64,000 bases of DNA from Novosphingobium sp. JCM 18896 (lineage in GTDB: Bacteria; Pseudomonadota; Alphaproteobacteria; Sphingomonadales; Sphingomonadaceae): positions 372,001 through 436,000 of the forward strand of contig NZ_JAPCZF010000004.1 in the NCBI RefSeq assembly GCF_025938095.1, written 5' to 3'. Position numbers and translations under genes: made by a program. Below, in pieces: positions 42,622 to 53,400 of this stretch (its first letter is position 1; each line of letters opens with the position of its first letter). The notes under the pieces were generated by a model. The model saw only the letters and a list, made by a program, of their open reading frames with translations. It was not told the DNA's origin and searched no databases.

Positions 42622-43824
42622 ATGAACGGAGTTTTCGCCGGCGTACGCGTGATCGAGCTGGCGCAGTACGTCTATGTCCCCGGCGCCGGCGTGATGCTGG
42701 CCGATCAGGGTGCCGAAGTGATCAAGATCGAGGCGATCGAGGGCGATCCCTACCGCACGCTGCGGATCGCCGGTGGCAGCCGCAATATCGGCAACATCAA
42801 CATCGCCATGGAGCAGAACAACCGCAACAAGAAGAGCGTCGCGCTCGATCTCAAGAGCGAGGAGGGGCGCGAGGCGCTGCTCAAGCTGGTCGAGACCGCC
42901 GACGTCTTCCTCACCAGCCTGCGCCCCAAGGCGCTACGCTCGCTGCGGCTCGACGTCGAGGACCTGCGCGCGCGCAATCCCAAGCTCATCTACGTGCGCG
43001 GCAACGGGCTGGGCTTCCGCGGCGCCGAGGCGGACCGTCCGGGGTTCGACGCCTCGGCCTTCTGGGCGCGCGGCGGCGCCTGCTTCGCCTTCACGCGCCC
43101 CGGCCAGCAGCCGACCTCGCCGCGCCCGGCCTATGGCGATCACACGGGTTCGATGGCCATCGCCTTCGGCATTGCCGGCGCCCTGTTCAAGCGTGCGCAG
43201 ACGGGGGAGGCCTCGGTGGTCGAGAACTCGTTGCTTTCGACCGCGGCCTGGGTGCTGTCGGGCGACATCACCGCGGCGCAGATTCCCGGCTATGTCACGC
43301 ATCAGGCGACGCCCATCAAGGTGCCGCTCAAATTCGCCTATACCACGCGCGACGGCCGCATGGTCCAGTTCATGGTGCTGAATCCCGAGCCCGCCTGGCC
43401 GGGCTTCTGCGAGGCGATGGGCCTGCCCGAGATCGTCGACGATCCGCGCTTCGCCACCGAGGAAGCGCGGAACGCGAACGCCGACGTGCTGATCCCGATG
43501 ATCCAGGAGAAGTTCGGTGCGCGCGACTATGCCGAGTGGAAGCCGATCCTTTCGGGTCTCGATGCACCGTCGGAACTGATCAGTTCGATCGACGACGTGG
43601 TCAACGATCCGCAGGTCCATGCCAACGGCATGATCCAGACGATGGCGGTCGAGGATCGCGAGATCAACGTCGTCGCCGGACCAACGGCTTTCGACGGCGC
43701 GCCGGTTTCCGGGCGGCTCGATCCCGCGCCCGCGCTCGGCGCCCATACCGAGGCGCTGTTGCGCGAGGTCGGCTATGGCGAGGCGGAAATCGCCGATCTG
43801 CGCGCACGTTCGGTCGCACGCTGA
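42622..43824 (+). CDS. CaiB/BaiF-type (class III) CoA transferase
   Basis: 400 residues from ATG 42622 with GGGGAG upstream; ATG 42607 is less favourable. The catalytic aspartate is Asp143 (PGFDASAFW). NNRNKKSVALDLKSEE and NPKLIYVRGNGLG are shared with the family. It is a paralogue of the transferase at 26120. It stands opposite the cupin and glyoxalase-fold genes, which may process the same acyl compound. Confidence 0.92.
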   Translation: MNGVFAGVRVIELAQYVYVPGAGVMLADQGAEVIKIEAIEGDPYRTLRIAGGSRNIGNINIAMEQNNRNKKSVALDLKSEEGREALLKLVETADVFLTSLRPKALRSLRLDVEDLRARNPKLIYVRGNGLGFRGAEADRPGFDASAFWARGGACFAFTRPGQQPTSPRPAYGDHTGSMAIAFGIAGALFKRAQTGEASVVENSLLSTAAWVLSGDITAAQIPGYVTHQATPIKVPLKFAYTTRDGRMVQFMVLNPEPAWPGFCEAMGLPEIVDDPRFATEEARNANADVLIPMIQEKFGARDYAEWKPILSGLDAPSELISSIDDVVNDPQVHANGMIQTMAVEDREINVVAGPTAFDGAPVSGRLDPAPALGAHTEALLREVGYGEAEIADLRARSVAR

Positions 43825-44183
43825 CAGAGGGAATGCGGTTTTAAGGGCGGCTGGCGCCGGCGTTCCGTTTCGGGACAGTCGCACGATTGCAAGCTGCTGT
43901 AATAATTCGTCAATTCGCCAGTGTTAGACAATCACAGCGGGCCCGGCTCCATTGGCTGCAGTCGGGTCCGCTACTGACTTTCGGCATCACGCGTCGGCAA
44001 GCCCGCGCCTTTTCCTCCGATGCCGAGCGATCCCCCGCAAAGAGATACTGGCATTATTGCGCACGGAGTCGCATGATGCTCCTTCCGGCCCGCGAGTCCG
44101 GCATCTGATCTCAAGTCGTTTTGCAGCTCCACCCCCCAGTGCCTAGCTGGCCTTTCCGGCCGATCGCGGAGGGAGATTTTTGA
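43825..44183. other. Intergenic region without recognised gene
   Basis: These 359 bases show no convincing coding frame, tRNA or strong terminator. A short GC stem (GGCC...GGCC, about 44149-44161) lies near the right end. The region presumably holds the promoter of the 57-residue gene. Confidence 0.5.
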
Positions 44184-44357
44184 ATGCGCACCACTTGGAC
44201 CAAAGACTTTCTCGGGCGCCGGATCGACCGCTGTTACCTGATCGCCGCCTGGACTCGGATCGCCGAGAAGCGCGAGGCCTATCTCAAGCTGGCGCGTTAC
44301 TATCGCGGCATTCTCGCGACCATGTCGAACCGCAACCTGGTGCCCGAAGGCGCCTGA
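44184..44357 (+). CDS. Small 57-residue basic protein
   Basis: ATG 44184 has GGAGGGAG about 10 bases upstream. The protein (RTTWTKDFLGRRIDRCYLIA at the start, LARYYRGILATMSN later) is basic and predicted to form two helices, with tyrosines and arginines in a regular pattern. It resembles small conserved sphingomonad proteins of unknown function by general style only. The ribosome site and the uninterrupted frame support it as real. Confidence 0.6.
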   Translation: MRTTWTKDFLGRRIDRCYLIAAWTRIAEKREAYLKLARYYRGILATMSNRNLVPEGA

Positions 44358-44414
44358 GCGAGGCATGAACGCGCGCTGCAATACCGCTGCCTAACACCAC
44401 ATCTCCGGACCGGA

Positions 44415-46730
44415 TCAGGCGCGACGCCGCTCGGGCTGCGTGTCGTAAAGCCGGCTGACGGCTGCGGGAACTTCGGTGGCGGGCAGCGCGCGCGAATAGA
44501 GGAAACCCTGGCCGGTATCGCAGCCCATGGCGAGAAGCTGGCTTTCCTGTGCCGGGGTCTCGATACCTTCGGCGATGACCTCCAGCCCCAGGCAGCGACC
44601 GAGGTTGATCACGGTCGAGGAGATCGCATCGGCATCGACGCTCGATCCGATCTGGCGGATGAACGAGCGATCGATCTTGAGCAGGTTCACGGGGAACTGA
44701 TTGAGGTGCGATAGCGAGGCGTAGCCGGTGCCGAAGTCGTCGAGCGCGATGCGGATGCCCATGCCGCTGAGCCGTTGGAGGACGTTCTTCACCTCGTCGG
44801 CGCCCTGGCCGAGGAAGACGTTTTCGGTGACTTCGATCTGGATGCAGGTTGGCGGCAGATCGCGCTCGGCGAGCGCGGTGCAGATCGTCTCGACGAAGTC
44901 CTCGCGGCGGAAATCAGCGCTGGTGACGTTGATCGCGACGTGGCCGAAATCGATGCTGGCCGCGGACCAGCGGCGGATGTCGTCGAGCACCCCTTCGAGC
45001 ATGCGGTCGCTGAGCAAGGTGCCGAGCACCGGATCGTCGAAGGCCGCTTCGATCGTATCGGGTCCGCGGAGCTGTCCGTCGCGATCGTGCCAGCGCAGCA
45101 ACGCTTCGAAGCCGACGATGCGCGAGGTCCGCAGGCAGACCTTGGGCTGATAGTGCGGGACCACCGCGCTGCGCTGCAAGGCAAGGCGGGCCGAGGTGAT
45201 CATGGTCTGGTGGCGTTCGACCTCGATCATCATCGCGCGTTCGAAGATCCGCAACTGGGCGCGACCAGCAGCCTTGGCGGCATAGAGCGCGATGTCGGCC
45301 GCCTTCATGATCTCCGAGCGATCGCGGCCATCGCGCGGGATGAAGCTGGCGCCCATGCTCGCGCCGCATTCGAGCAGACGGCCGGCGTGGCTGATCGGTT
45401 CGCGCAAACCTTCGTAGATCCGCTCGGCGATGCGTTCGACGTCGGCATTGCTCCGCGCCGCGACGAGCAGGGCGAATTCGTCCCCGCCGGTTCGCGCCAC
45501 GAGATCGCCTTCGGCCACCGCCCCGGCGAGCCGACCCGCGATCGCGCAGAGCAGGGCATCGCCGGCGTCGTGACCGAGCGAGTCGTTGATCGTCTTGAAA
45601 TTGTCGACGTCGACGATGATCATCGCCGCCGTGTCCGCCGTGCCGAGGTCTTCCAGCAGGCCGTCGAGCCGGTCTTGCAGGAGTGCGCGGTTGGGCAGCC
45701 CGGTCAGCGCGTCGTGCTGGGCCATCCAGATGGCCTGTTCCTCTGACCGCTTCTGGTGGGTGATGTCGCGCGAGACCACGATCAGCCGGCCCGAGGTGTC
45801 GGACGTGCGGTTGATCACGTTGTCGAACCAGCGCTGTTCGCCTGAAGGCGTCGCGTGGGTCGTCACGATGTTGACCAGATTGCCCGCTGCGGCCTTGGCC
45901 AGCGCGGCCAGCGCGACGTCGCGCACGTCGGCGGGAAGCAGGTTGAGCCAGTTTCGCCCGATCAGCGAATCCTTGTCCGAAACCTCCTGGCCCGGTCGCT
46001 TGCAGAACACGATGCGATGATCCTGATCGAGGATCAGCGTGTGATCGGGGCTCGATTGCAGGATCGTCTCGTTCAGCGACCGGCTGTGTTCGAGTTCGCC
46101 GATGGCGGTCATCCACGAAACCATCATGCGATGCAGCCCGAACGATGCAGACAGGATCGTCAGCATGAAGATCGGCAACTGGACGCTGATCACGGGCATG
46201 ATCGGTTCGGCGGTGAGCAGGCCGGCCACGGCGCAGGGCAGCAGGGCCGCGACGACCATGGCTGCCGCCAGTCGGGGCGTGCCGAAGTTGCGCAGGCACA
46301 TGCCACAGACCATCGCGGCTGCCGACAGGCAGGCGATCGTGGCGAGGACCCAGTCCTCGCTGGTGACGCAGATGAAAGTGCCGAAGCCGACCGAGCCGGC
46401 CCAGATGCACGACAGCCAGGCGGCCAGTTCGCGCCGTGGGTTTCCCCCGGCAGCGATCCGCCTGCGTCCGTCCACCAGCACGCAGAGACGCACGACGCCG
46501 AGCACGAGCTCGAAGATCAGCCAGCCGATGAACGGCGGAGTGCCATGGCGCAAGGCAGCGATCGTGGCGACCGCGGTGGTATTCAGGATGCCGCCCAGGA
46601 AGATCGGTACCGACTGGAACAGCGCATTGGTGAGCTTGGCGGCGATTGCGGGCGGCACAGAGGCCGGCGTGCCCAGCAACCAGGTCGCCAGTCTTCCCGT
46701 ATGCTCCCGTAGAGACTTCATTCCACTCAA
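44415..46730 (-). CDS. Membrane PAS-GGDEF-EAL cyclic-di-GMP enzyme
   Basis: 771 residues. About six membrane helices (about 30-205), a PAS domain (about 215-330), GGDEF (about 340-505) and EAL (about 515-765). The active-site motif is intact GGDEF (TGGDEF, near 412). The EAL motif is intact (FEALLRW, near 541), with DDFGTGYASL and KIDRSF also present. It may both make and break cyclic-di-GMP, with the PAS domain sensing an intracellular signal. Confidence 0.94.
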   Translation of the reverse strand: MSGMKSLREHTGRLATWLLGTPASVPPAIAAKLTNALFQSVPIFLGGILNTTAVATIAALRHGTPPFIGWLIFELVLGVVRLCVLVDGRRRIAAGGNPRRELAAWLSCIWAGSVGFGTFICVTSEDWVLATIACLSAAAMVCGMCLRNFGTPRLAAAMVVAALLPCAVAGLLTAEPIMPVISVQLPIFMLTILSASFGLHRMMVSWMTAIGELEHSRSLNETILQSSPDHTLILDQDHRIVFCKRPGQEVSDKDSLIGRNWLNLLPADVRDVALAALAKAAAGNLVNIVTTHATPSGEQRWFDNVINRTSDTSGRLIVVSRDITHQKRSEEQAIWMAQHDALTGLPNRALLQDRLDGLLEDLGTADTAAMIIVDVDNFKTINDSLGHDAGDALLCAIAGRLAGAVAEGDLVARTGGDEFALLVAARSNADVERIAERIYEGLREPISHAGRLLECGASMGASFIPRDGRDRSEIMKAADIALYAAKAAGRAQLRIFERAMMIEVERHQTMITSARLALQRSAVVPHYQPKVCLRTSRIVGFEALLRWHDRDGQLRGPDTIEAAFDDPVLGTLLSDRMLEGVLDDIRRWSAASIDFGHVAINVTSADFRREDFVETICTALAERDLPPTCIQIEVTENVFLGQGADEVKNVLQRLSGMGIRIALDDFGTGYASLSHLNQFPVNLLKIDRSFIRQIGSSVDADAISSTVINLGRCLGLEVIAEGIETPAQESQLLAMGCDTGQGFLYSRALPATEVPAAVSRLYDTQPERRRA

Positions 46731-46952
46731 CCCATGCGACCGCTGAAGTGGACTACAGTCGATTGGTTAACATTCACCCCGGATCACCGTTGGTGGCGCC
46801 GCATTTTTCGCGGCAGCCGCGGTGGCATGCTCCGCGGCAGACAAGGAGGCGCGCTTGGTCGATTCTCGCGCGAGTATTATGGTCGGTTGGAACCGGCCGC
46901 TTGCGGGACATACCGCTCTTCCGCTCGACAAGGCCGCAAGGGAGAGATGCCG

Positions 46953-47825
46953 ATGACCTCGCAGACCTTCGCCGATGCCGTACCGGCTACGTCGACCCTC
47001 CAAATCGAAGCGATCTCGCCCGCCGTCGGCGGCATCGTCAGTGGTGTCGATCTGACCAAGCCGCTTGCGACGGAAACCGTCAGGGCGCTTCGCGCGGGCG
47101 TGCTCGAACACGGTGCGCTATTCTTCCGTGACCAAGATCTCACGCGCGAGCAGACCGCCGATTTCATGGCTCGTTTCGGAACCTTGGGCACCGATCCGTT
47201 CTCGGTCGCCGCGAAGCACCCGACGAAGGACAACGCCGTCCACAACATGCCGACATATGCCCAGCGCCGCGCGACTGCGGTCTGGCACATGGACTCAACG
47301 CTGGCGCCCGAACCCGCCGCCCTGCTGGCGCTGCGCGCGCTCGAACTGCCGCCTTCGGGCGGCGGCGATACCTGCTGGGGCAGCATGTATGCGGCCTACG
47401 AGACGCTGTCGGAGCCGGTGAAGGCCATGATCGACGGGCTCAGCGCCGAGCATTCGGCCTACAAGACGCTGCCGCTGCTTGGCGGATCGAACACCGGCTA
47501 CCTCCAGGCCGACATGCGCAGCGTGCATCCGGTGGTGCGCGTGCACCCCGAGACGGGGCGCAAGGCACTGTTCGTCAACGAGCTCTGGACCGAGAGCATC
47601 GTCGGCCTGTCGCGGCACGAGAGCGACAGCCTGCTGGCGATGCTCTGGGCGCATTCGCGGTCCGAGGAGTTCACCATGCGCTGGCGCTGGCGGGTGAACG
47701 ACATCGTGCTCTGGGACAATCGCGCGTTCCAGCACTATGCGGTCATGGACTACGAGGGCAATCGCGTGCTGCAGAAGAGCTATGTGCAGGGCGATCGGCC
47801 GCGCGGCCCCTTCGAAAACGGTTAG
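46953..47825 (+). CDS. TauD/TfdA family 2-oxoglutarate dioxygenase
   Basis: 290 residues from ATG 46953, with AAGGGAGAG upstream; ATG 46947 would add two residues. Fe(II) ligands are His112, Asp114 (WHMD) and His261 (FQHYAV). GALFFRDQDL near 54-63 is a family hallmark. It is about as long as alkylsulfate/taurine-type or TfdA enzymes. The 3' end overlaps the convergent SnoaL-like gene by 3 bases. Confidence 0.92.
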   Translation: MTSQTFADAVPATSTLQIEAISPAVGGIVSGVDLTKPLATETVRALRAGVLEHGALFFRDQDLTREQTADFMARFGTLGTDPFSVAAKHPTKDNAVHNMPTYAQRRATAVWHMDSTLAPEPAALLALRALELPPSGGGDTCWGSMYAAYETLSEPVKAMIDGLSAEHSAYKTLPLLGGSNTGYLQADMRSVHPVVRVHPETGRKALFVNELWTESIVGLSRHESDSLLAMLWAHSRSEEFTMRWRWRVNDIVLWDNRAFQHYAVMDYEGNRVLQKSYVQGDRPRGPFENG

Positions 47826-48280
47826 GCGCCGCGTCCCATGCCGCTGTCGGCCGTGGCATGGCGCTCGCTCCACAGGAAGCGGATCTGGCGATCGAGGATC
47901 AGCCAGCGTCCCTCGTGCCGGACATAGCGATCGACATAGCGAATGTGCACGTTGATCGACACCGGATCGACGTCGTCGCGGGTCAGGTGCCGGGCGACGC
48001 AGAGCACTTCGCCGCTGGCGGTGTCGCCATCCACCTCCACGAGATGGTTGGTCATCATGTGCATCGTCGCACGGTACATGCCGCGCATGGCATTGGGCAC
48101 GGCCGCGAGCTGGTCCGAGCCGCGCAGATCGGCGAAGGGTTCCTCGGCGTCGGGCTGATAGCTGCGCAGCCGGCCTTCGGGATGGAACACGCGCTGGATC
48201 CCGGCGACGTCGCAGGCATCGACCGCGGCGGCATAGCGAAAGGCCAGCTGGTTCAGTTCGACGATGTCGGCGGTGTTCAC
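47822..48280 (-). CDS. SnoaL-like / NTF2-fold protein
   Basis: 152 residues. The cone-shaped NTF2 fold is suggested by NQLAFRYAAAVDACDVAG, then VFHPEGRL, a middle GMYRATMHMMTNHLVEVDGD and a final strand HIRYVDRYVRHEGRWLI. These proteins serve as polyketide cyclases, ketosteroid-isomerase-like or dioxygenase small subunits. Partner unknown. It is convergent with the dioxygenase. Confidence 0.82.
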   Translation of the reverse strand: MNTADIVELNQLAFRYAAAVDACDVAGIQRVFHPEGRLRSYQPDAEEPFADLRGSDQLAAVPNAMRGMYRATMHMMTNHLVEVDGDTASGEVLCVARHLTRDDVDPVSINVHIRYVDRYVRHEGRWLILDRQIRFLWSERHATADSGMGRGA

Positions 48281-48377
48281 GCGGATGTCTCCCTCGCTTG
48301 CGTCAACGCCGCGTCAGGAGGTCCGCACTTGCGATCCTAGTCAAGCGCTCAGGTCCCAAGCGCCGCCGGCTTGCGCG

Positions 48378-50315
48378 TCAGGCCGCGCGCCTGTGCTTCT
48401 CGAGGCTCTCGACCACGTCCTCGATCCGGCCCGGTCGGGCGAGGTAGTAGCCCTGCGCGTAGTCGAAGCCGGCCAGGGTCGCCTCGACGAGCTGCTGTTC
48501 GGTTTCGATCCCCTCCAGCACGCATTGCAGCGACAGCGTTTCCGCGAGGCCGCGGATGGCGCTGACGAGCCGGCGCCCGGTGTGGTCGTTCAAGCGTGCG
48601 GCGAAGCTGCGATCGATCTTGAGGATGTCGAAGGGCAGCTCGTGGAGCGTTGAGAGGCTGGAGAAGCCCGTGCCGAAGTCGTCGAGCGCGAGCAGGGCGC
48701 CGGTGTTCCGCAGTCGCTCGAGCGAGAGCCGCGCGGTGCCGAGATCGGTGATCAGCGAATTCTCGGTCAGCTCGAAGACGATCCGCTGCGGCGCGATCCC
48801 CGAGCGGGCGAGCCTGTCGAGCAGCGAGGTCACGGTGACTTCGTCGGCGATGTCGAGCGCCGAGAGGTTGAAGGTCAGGCGCACGTCGAGCGGCAGCCGG
48901 GCCGCGCCTTCGAGCGCCTTGTCGAACAGGGTGAGGGTGGTGCGGCGCGCCATGCCCACGCGCTCGGCGGCGGCGATTAGTTGTTCGGGCGGTACGGTGC
49001 CGACCTGCGGCGATTCCCAGCGTGCCAGGGCCTCGACGCCGACGAGCTGGATTTCGCGCGTCGCGAAGATCGGCTGGAAGACCACCGAAAGCTCGCGATC
49101 GAGGTCCGCGGCCTGGAATGCGCTGTCGACCGCCTGTTCGGAGCGGATCAGTTCCTCGAGCTCGCTTGAGAAGACGACGCAGGCGCCGCGCCGCTGCTCC
49201 TTGGCATGATAGAGCGCGAAGTCGGCGCAATCGAACAGGCCCTGTGCGGTCTGGCCGGCATCGGGATAGGTCGCCAGGCCCAGCGAGCATCCGACCACGA
49301 CGGTCGCCTCGGGGAGCGGGACCGGTTCCTTGACGATGTCGCAGAACTGCTGGCCCCGGACCACGGCTTCCTGCGCATCGAGTTTCATGAGAACGCCGAA
49401 TTCGTCGCCGCCGAGGCGGGCCACCACCATCTGGCCGGCGCTGACCTGCCGCAGGCGCTGCGATATGATCTGGAGAAGCTGATCGCCCTGAGCGTGCCCG
49501 TAAGTGTCGTTCACCGGCTTGAAGCCGTCGAGATCGAGCAGGGCAACGGTGAACGAACGGTCGCCCTCGGCAAGCAGGCGGTCGAGCTCGGCGAAGAAGA
49601 AGCGGCGATTGGGCAGGCCGGTCAGCGGGTCGGTCTGCGCGAGCAGGGCGTTTTCCTCGCTGAGCTCCTGGGCTTCGGCGCGCTTCTGCTCGAGCGCCTG
49701 CTGCGACAATTCGAGATTGAGGAATCCGGCGAAGGAATCGCGCAGGACCTTGAGGATGACGCCGGTCACCAGCGCGATGTTGATCGCGATCGCGGCGATG
49801 ACCTCCGAGCCCTTGCTCAGGCAATAGGCGAGGAACGTGCCGATGACGATCGCGCAGACCAGTGCTGCGGCGTGCGGATGATAGCCGAGGCAGAACACGC
49901 AACCGAGCACGGTCACCGCGACGAACATCGCGACGTGCCCCTGTTCGTAGGGACCGCCGTACTGATCGAGCGCGATTGCCCAGGCGACGAAGAGCACGGC
50001 GAAGACACCCGCCATGACCAGCGTTCGCTGCAGGATGATCCGCGCTTCCGCCGGAGTGATCTGCCGGTCGGTCGGCACCATCAGCCAGCGGATGATCCTG
50101 CCGATGCAGGCCGTGATGAGCAGGGCGGGCAGGATAAGCGTGAGCACCGTCGGCGCGACGTGGCGATGGGTGAAGGCCAACGAGGCCGCGCTCAGCGACA
50201 GCAGCGAATAGAGCGGCGCGATCTGACGCTGCAGCTTGGCGACCTGCGCGACCTCGAAATGCGTCGCGTCGGCCGCATAGCGGTACCGCTTCAGCAGGGA
50301 GAATCGCCCATCCAT
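48378..50315 (-). CDS. Membrane GGDEF-EAL cyclic-di-GMP enzyme
   Basis: 645 residues from MDGRFSLLKR; no strong ribosome site was seen, so the start is approximate. Five or six membrane helices (about 30-205) are followed by GGDEF (about 225-390, motif LGGDEF near 305) and EAL (about 400-640, VEALARW near 427, with DDFGTGFSSL and KIDRSF). No PAS domain. Both motifs are intact. It is the second such enzyme within 6 kb. Confidence 0.92.
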   Translation of the reverse strand: MDGRFSLLKRYRYAADATHFEVAQVAKLQRQIAPLYSLLSLSAASLAFTHRHVAPTVLTLILPALLITACIGRIIRWLMVPTDRQITPAEARIILQRTLVMAGVFAVLFVAWAIALDQYGGPYEQGHVAMFVAVTVLGCVFCLGYHPHAAALVCAIVIGTFLAYCLSKGSEVIAAIAINIALVTGVILKVLRDSFAGFLNLELSQQALEQKRAEAQELSEENALLAQTDPLTGLPNRRFFFAELDRLLAEGDRSFTVALLDLDGFKPVNDTYGHAQGDQLLQIISQRLRQVSAGQMVVARLGGDEFGVLMKLDAQEAVVRGQQFCDIVKEPVPLPEATVVVGCSLGLATYPDAGQTAQGLFDCADFALYHAKEQRRGACVVFSSELEELIRSEQAVDSAFQAADLDRELSVVFQPIFATREIQLVGVEALARWESPQVGTVPPEQLIAAAERVGMARRTTLTLFDKALEGAARLPLDVRLTFNLSALDIADEVTVTSLLDRLARSGIAPQRIVFELTENSLITDLGTARLSLERLRNTGALLALDDFGTGFSSLSTLHELPFDILKIDRSFAARLNDHTGRRLVSAIRGLAETLSLQCVLEGIETEQQLVEATLAGFDYAQGYYLARPGRIEDVVESLEKHRRAA

Positions 50316-50407
50316 CCGAATCGGCGTAACGGCAAGTCGTTGACGGGCGGTCAAAGTTGTGACGGGTAACAACCGAATCGGATGTTTAGCCCCTCGCAAT
50401 ATGCCCG

Positions 50408-53400
50408 TCAGCCCGTCGCCCAGAGACCCAGGGTGACATAGTCGGTCTTGCCGGTACCGAGCACCGGTAGCGCCTCGACGCTGCGGATGTCGCGCGGGAC
50501 CATGAGCTCGGTCACGCCGTTGCCGCGTGCCCATTCCTGCAGCGCTTTTGCATCGGGCGCCTTGATCGTGGTGAACAGCACGAGCTGTTCGCCCTTCTTG
50601 GGATCGGGCCGGGTCACCACCGCATGTTCGGCGCCCGGCCAGACCGCGGCGGCATAGCCTTCGACCGCGGGCAACGAGACCATCTCGCCGCCGATCTTGG
50701 CGAACCGCTTGGCGCGGCCGCGGATCGTGACGAAGCCGGCCTGGTCGATCGTGACGATATCGCCGGTATCGTGCCAGCCCTCGGCGGGCGGCTGGAGCAT
50801 GCCGGGCTCGCTGGCGAGGTAGTAGCCGGCCATGACGTTGGGGCCGCGGATGTAGAGCCTTCCGCCTTCGGTGATGCCGGGCACGTCGTCGAGCCGCGCC
50901 TCGATCGCGGGCAGCAGCCGGCCGACGGTGCCGGCCTGGTAGTGCATCGGCGTGTTGACCGCGATGACCGGCGCGGCCTCGGTCGCGCCATAGCCTTCGA
51001 GCACGCGCAGGCCGAACTTCTCGGCATAGACCTGGCGGGTTTCAGGCCGCACGCGTTCGGCGCCGGCGAAGATGTAGCGCAGCGAGTAGAAGTCGTAGCC
51101 GTGGGCCATGCGCGCATAGCCCGAGAGGAAGGTGTCGGTGCCGAACAGGATCGTCGCGTTGCAATCGTAGGCCAGCGCGGGGACGATCCGGTAGTGCAGC
51201 GGGCTCGGGTAGAGCACGGTGCGGATGCCGTTGAGCAGCGGCAGCAGGGTGCCGCCCGTAAGCCCGAAGCTGTGGAACACGGGTAGCGCGTTGAGCACGA
51301 CGTCGCTGGCGTTGAAGTCGATCCGCGCGGCGAGTTGGGCCAGGTTCGACAGCAGGTTGCGGTGGGTCAGGACCACGCCTTTGGGCACGCCCTCCGATCC
51401 CGAGGTGAACAGGATCACCGCCGGTGCATCGGCCGCAATGCCGAGCTTGCGATGGTGGCCGGCGAGGCCCTGCTTGCGGAAGGCGGTCCAGAGCTTGGCG
51501 CCGGTGCCGATCGAGGCGCTGACGTCCTCGAGATAGACCACACGCAGGCCGTCGCCCTTGAGTGCGACGATCGTGTCGTGGAGCTTGGACTGATCGACGA
51601 AGGCGCGCGCGGTAACGACCGTGCGGATCGCCGCGGTGGTGCAGGCCGAGCGCAGGTTGGCGAGGCCGGCGGTGAAGTTGAGCATCGCCGCGACGCGGCC
51701 CTGCGCCTGGAGCCCGAAGAAGGCGACCGCAACGCCGGCGACGTTGGGCAGCAGCAGGCCGACGGCCTCGCCCTGGCGCGTGCCCGCGGCCAGCTTGCCG
51801 CCGAGCAGGTGGGCGGCGATCAGCAGGCGGTCGTAGGACAGAGGCTCGCGCTTGATGTCCTCGACCACCAGCGCCTTGCCGCCGTGGATCTCGCGCGCCT
51901 CGCAGAGCGCGTCGAACAAGGTGCGGTTCGTGTCGGTGGTGTCGAAGATCATCCGGCTCATCTCGTCGTAGAGGCGGCGGCCGGCCACGGCGCGGCGCTC
52001 GCGCGCCGACATCTCGCCCTCTATCGCGAAGCGGCGCGGCGGCAGGACGGTCAGCGAGACCTTGGGGAACCAGCGCTGGCGGACCTTGCCCTTGAGATAG
52101 GAGGCCGGCGTGTACTGCGGCCCGTCGAGGCGCAGTGGAATGATCGGCGCGTCGGCCTTGTCGGCGACCATGCCGGGGCCGTCGAACACCTTCATCAGCG
52201 CGCCGGTCACGGTGATGCGGCCTTCGGGGAAGATCACCAAGGTCCGTCCCTCGCGTACGGCCTTGACCATCGCCTTGGCCGCCATCGGGTTGGTTGGATC
52301 GACGGGGAAGGCCTCGAACAGGCCGAGGAACGGCTTGACCCACCAGGCCTTGGCGATGTGGGTGTTAATCGCGAAGGTCGGCTTGCCCGGCAGGAAGGCG
52401 CCGAGCAGCACGCCGTCGAGCAGGCTGAGGTGGTTGACCACGACCACGGCGCGCTCACCGGGCCTGGGCATGTTCTCGATGCCGTTGACCTCGACGCGAT
52501 AGAGCGTCTTGAGGATCACGCGGATCGTCCACTTGAACAAGGTGTCGGGCAGCAGCCAGATCGAGACGAAGGCGACGACCAGGGTGGCGAGGCCGAGTGC
52601 ACCGATCAGGCCGGGCACGCGGACACCGAGCGCCATGAGCCCGCTGATCGCCAGCACGCAGAGCACGGCGACGAGCGCGTTGACGATGTTGTTCGCCGCG
52701 ATGATGCGCGAGCGTTCCTCGGGCGGGCTCTTGGTCTGGAGGATCGCGTAGAGCGGCACGATGAACATGCCGCCGGCGAAGGCGATCACGCCGAGGTCGA
52801 TCAGCACGCGCAGCGAGCCCGGCGTGGCGAGGAACTGCGCGATCGAGGCGCCCGCGGTGCGCACCGCGAAGTGGCTGGTCGAGAGCCACAGGTCGATCAT
52901 GCCGAAGGCCATGAACAGCGCCGAAACCGGCACGTACTTCGCCGAGACCTCGCCGCCGAGCAGCTTGTTGACCGCGAGCGAGCCCACCGCGATCGTCACC
53001 GAGAAGACCACGAGGAACAGCGTGGCGACCTGCTGGCTCGCCCCCAGGGGACCGCTGACCAGCGGCACGAATTCGGAGACGAGCACCGCGCCTGCGGCGA
53101 AGAACCACGAGATGCCGAGGATCGACAGCCAGACGCCGCGGCCGTGGCGCGCGGTCTTGAGGATATGCATGGTCCCGCGCCAGACGTTCCAGTCGACCGG
53201 GTGGTCACCCTTGAGTGGCGGGGCCGAGGGCACCGTCAGCGCTGCGCAATAGCCCAGCATCGCGCAGCCCATCGCCACGAGCCCGGCCTCCCACGGCGGC
53301 AGAACACCCGCGAGCAACTGGCCGCCGAGGATGGCGAGGAAGGTGCCCCCCTCGATCAGGCCGGTGCCGCCCATGATCTCGTGCGCGCCCAGGTGCTGCG

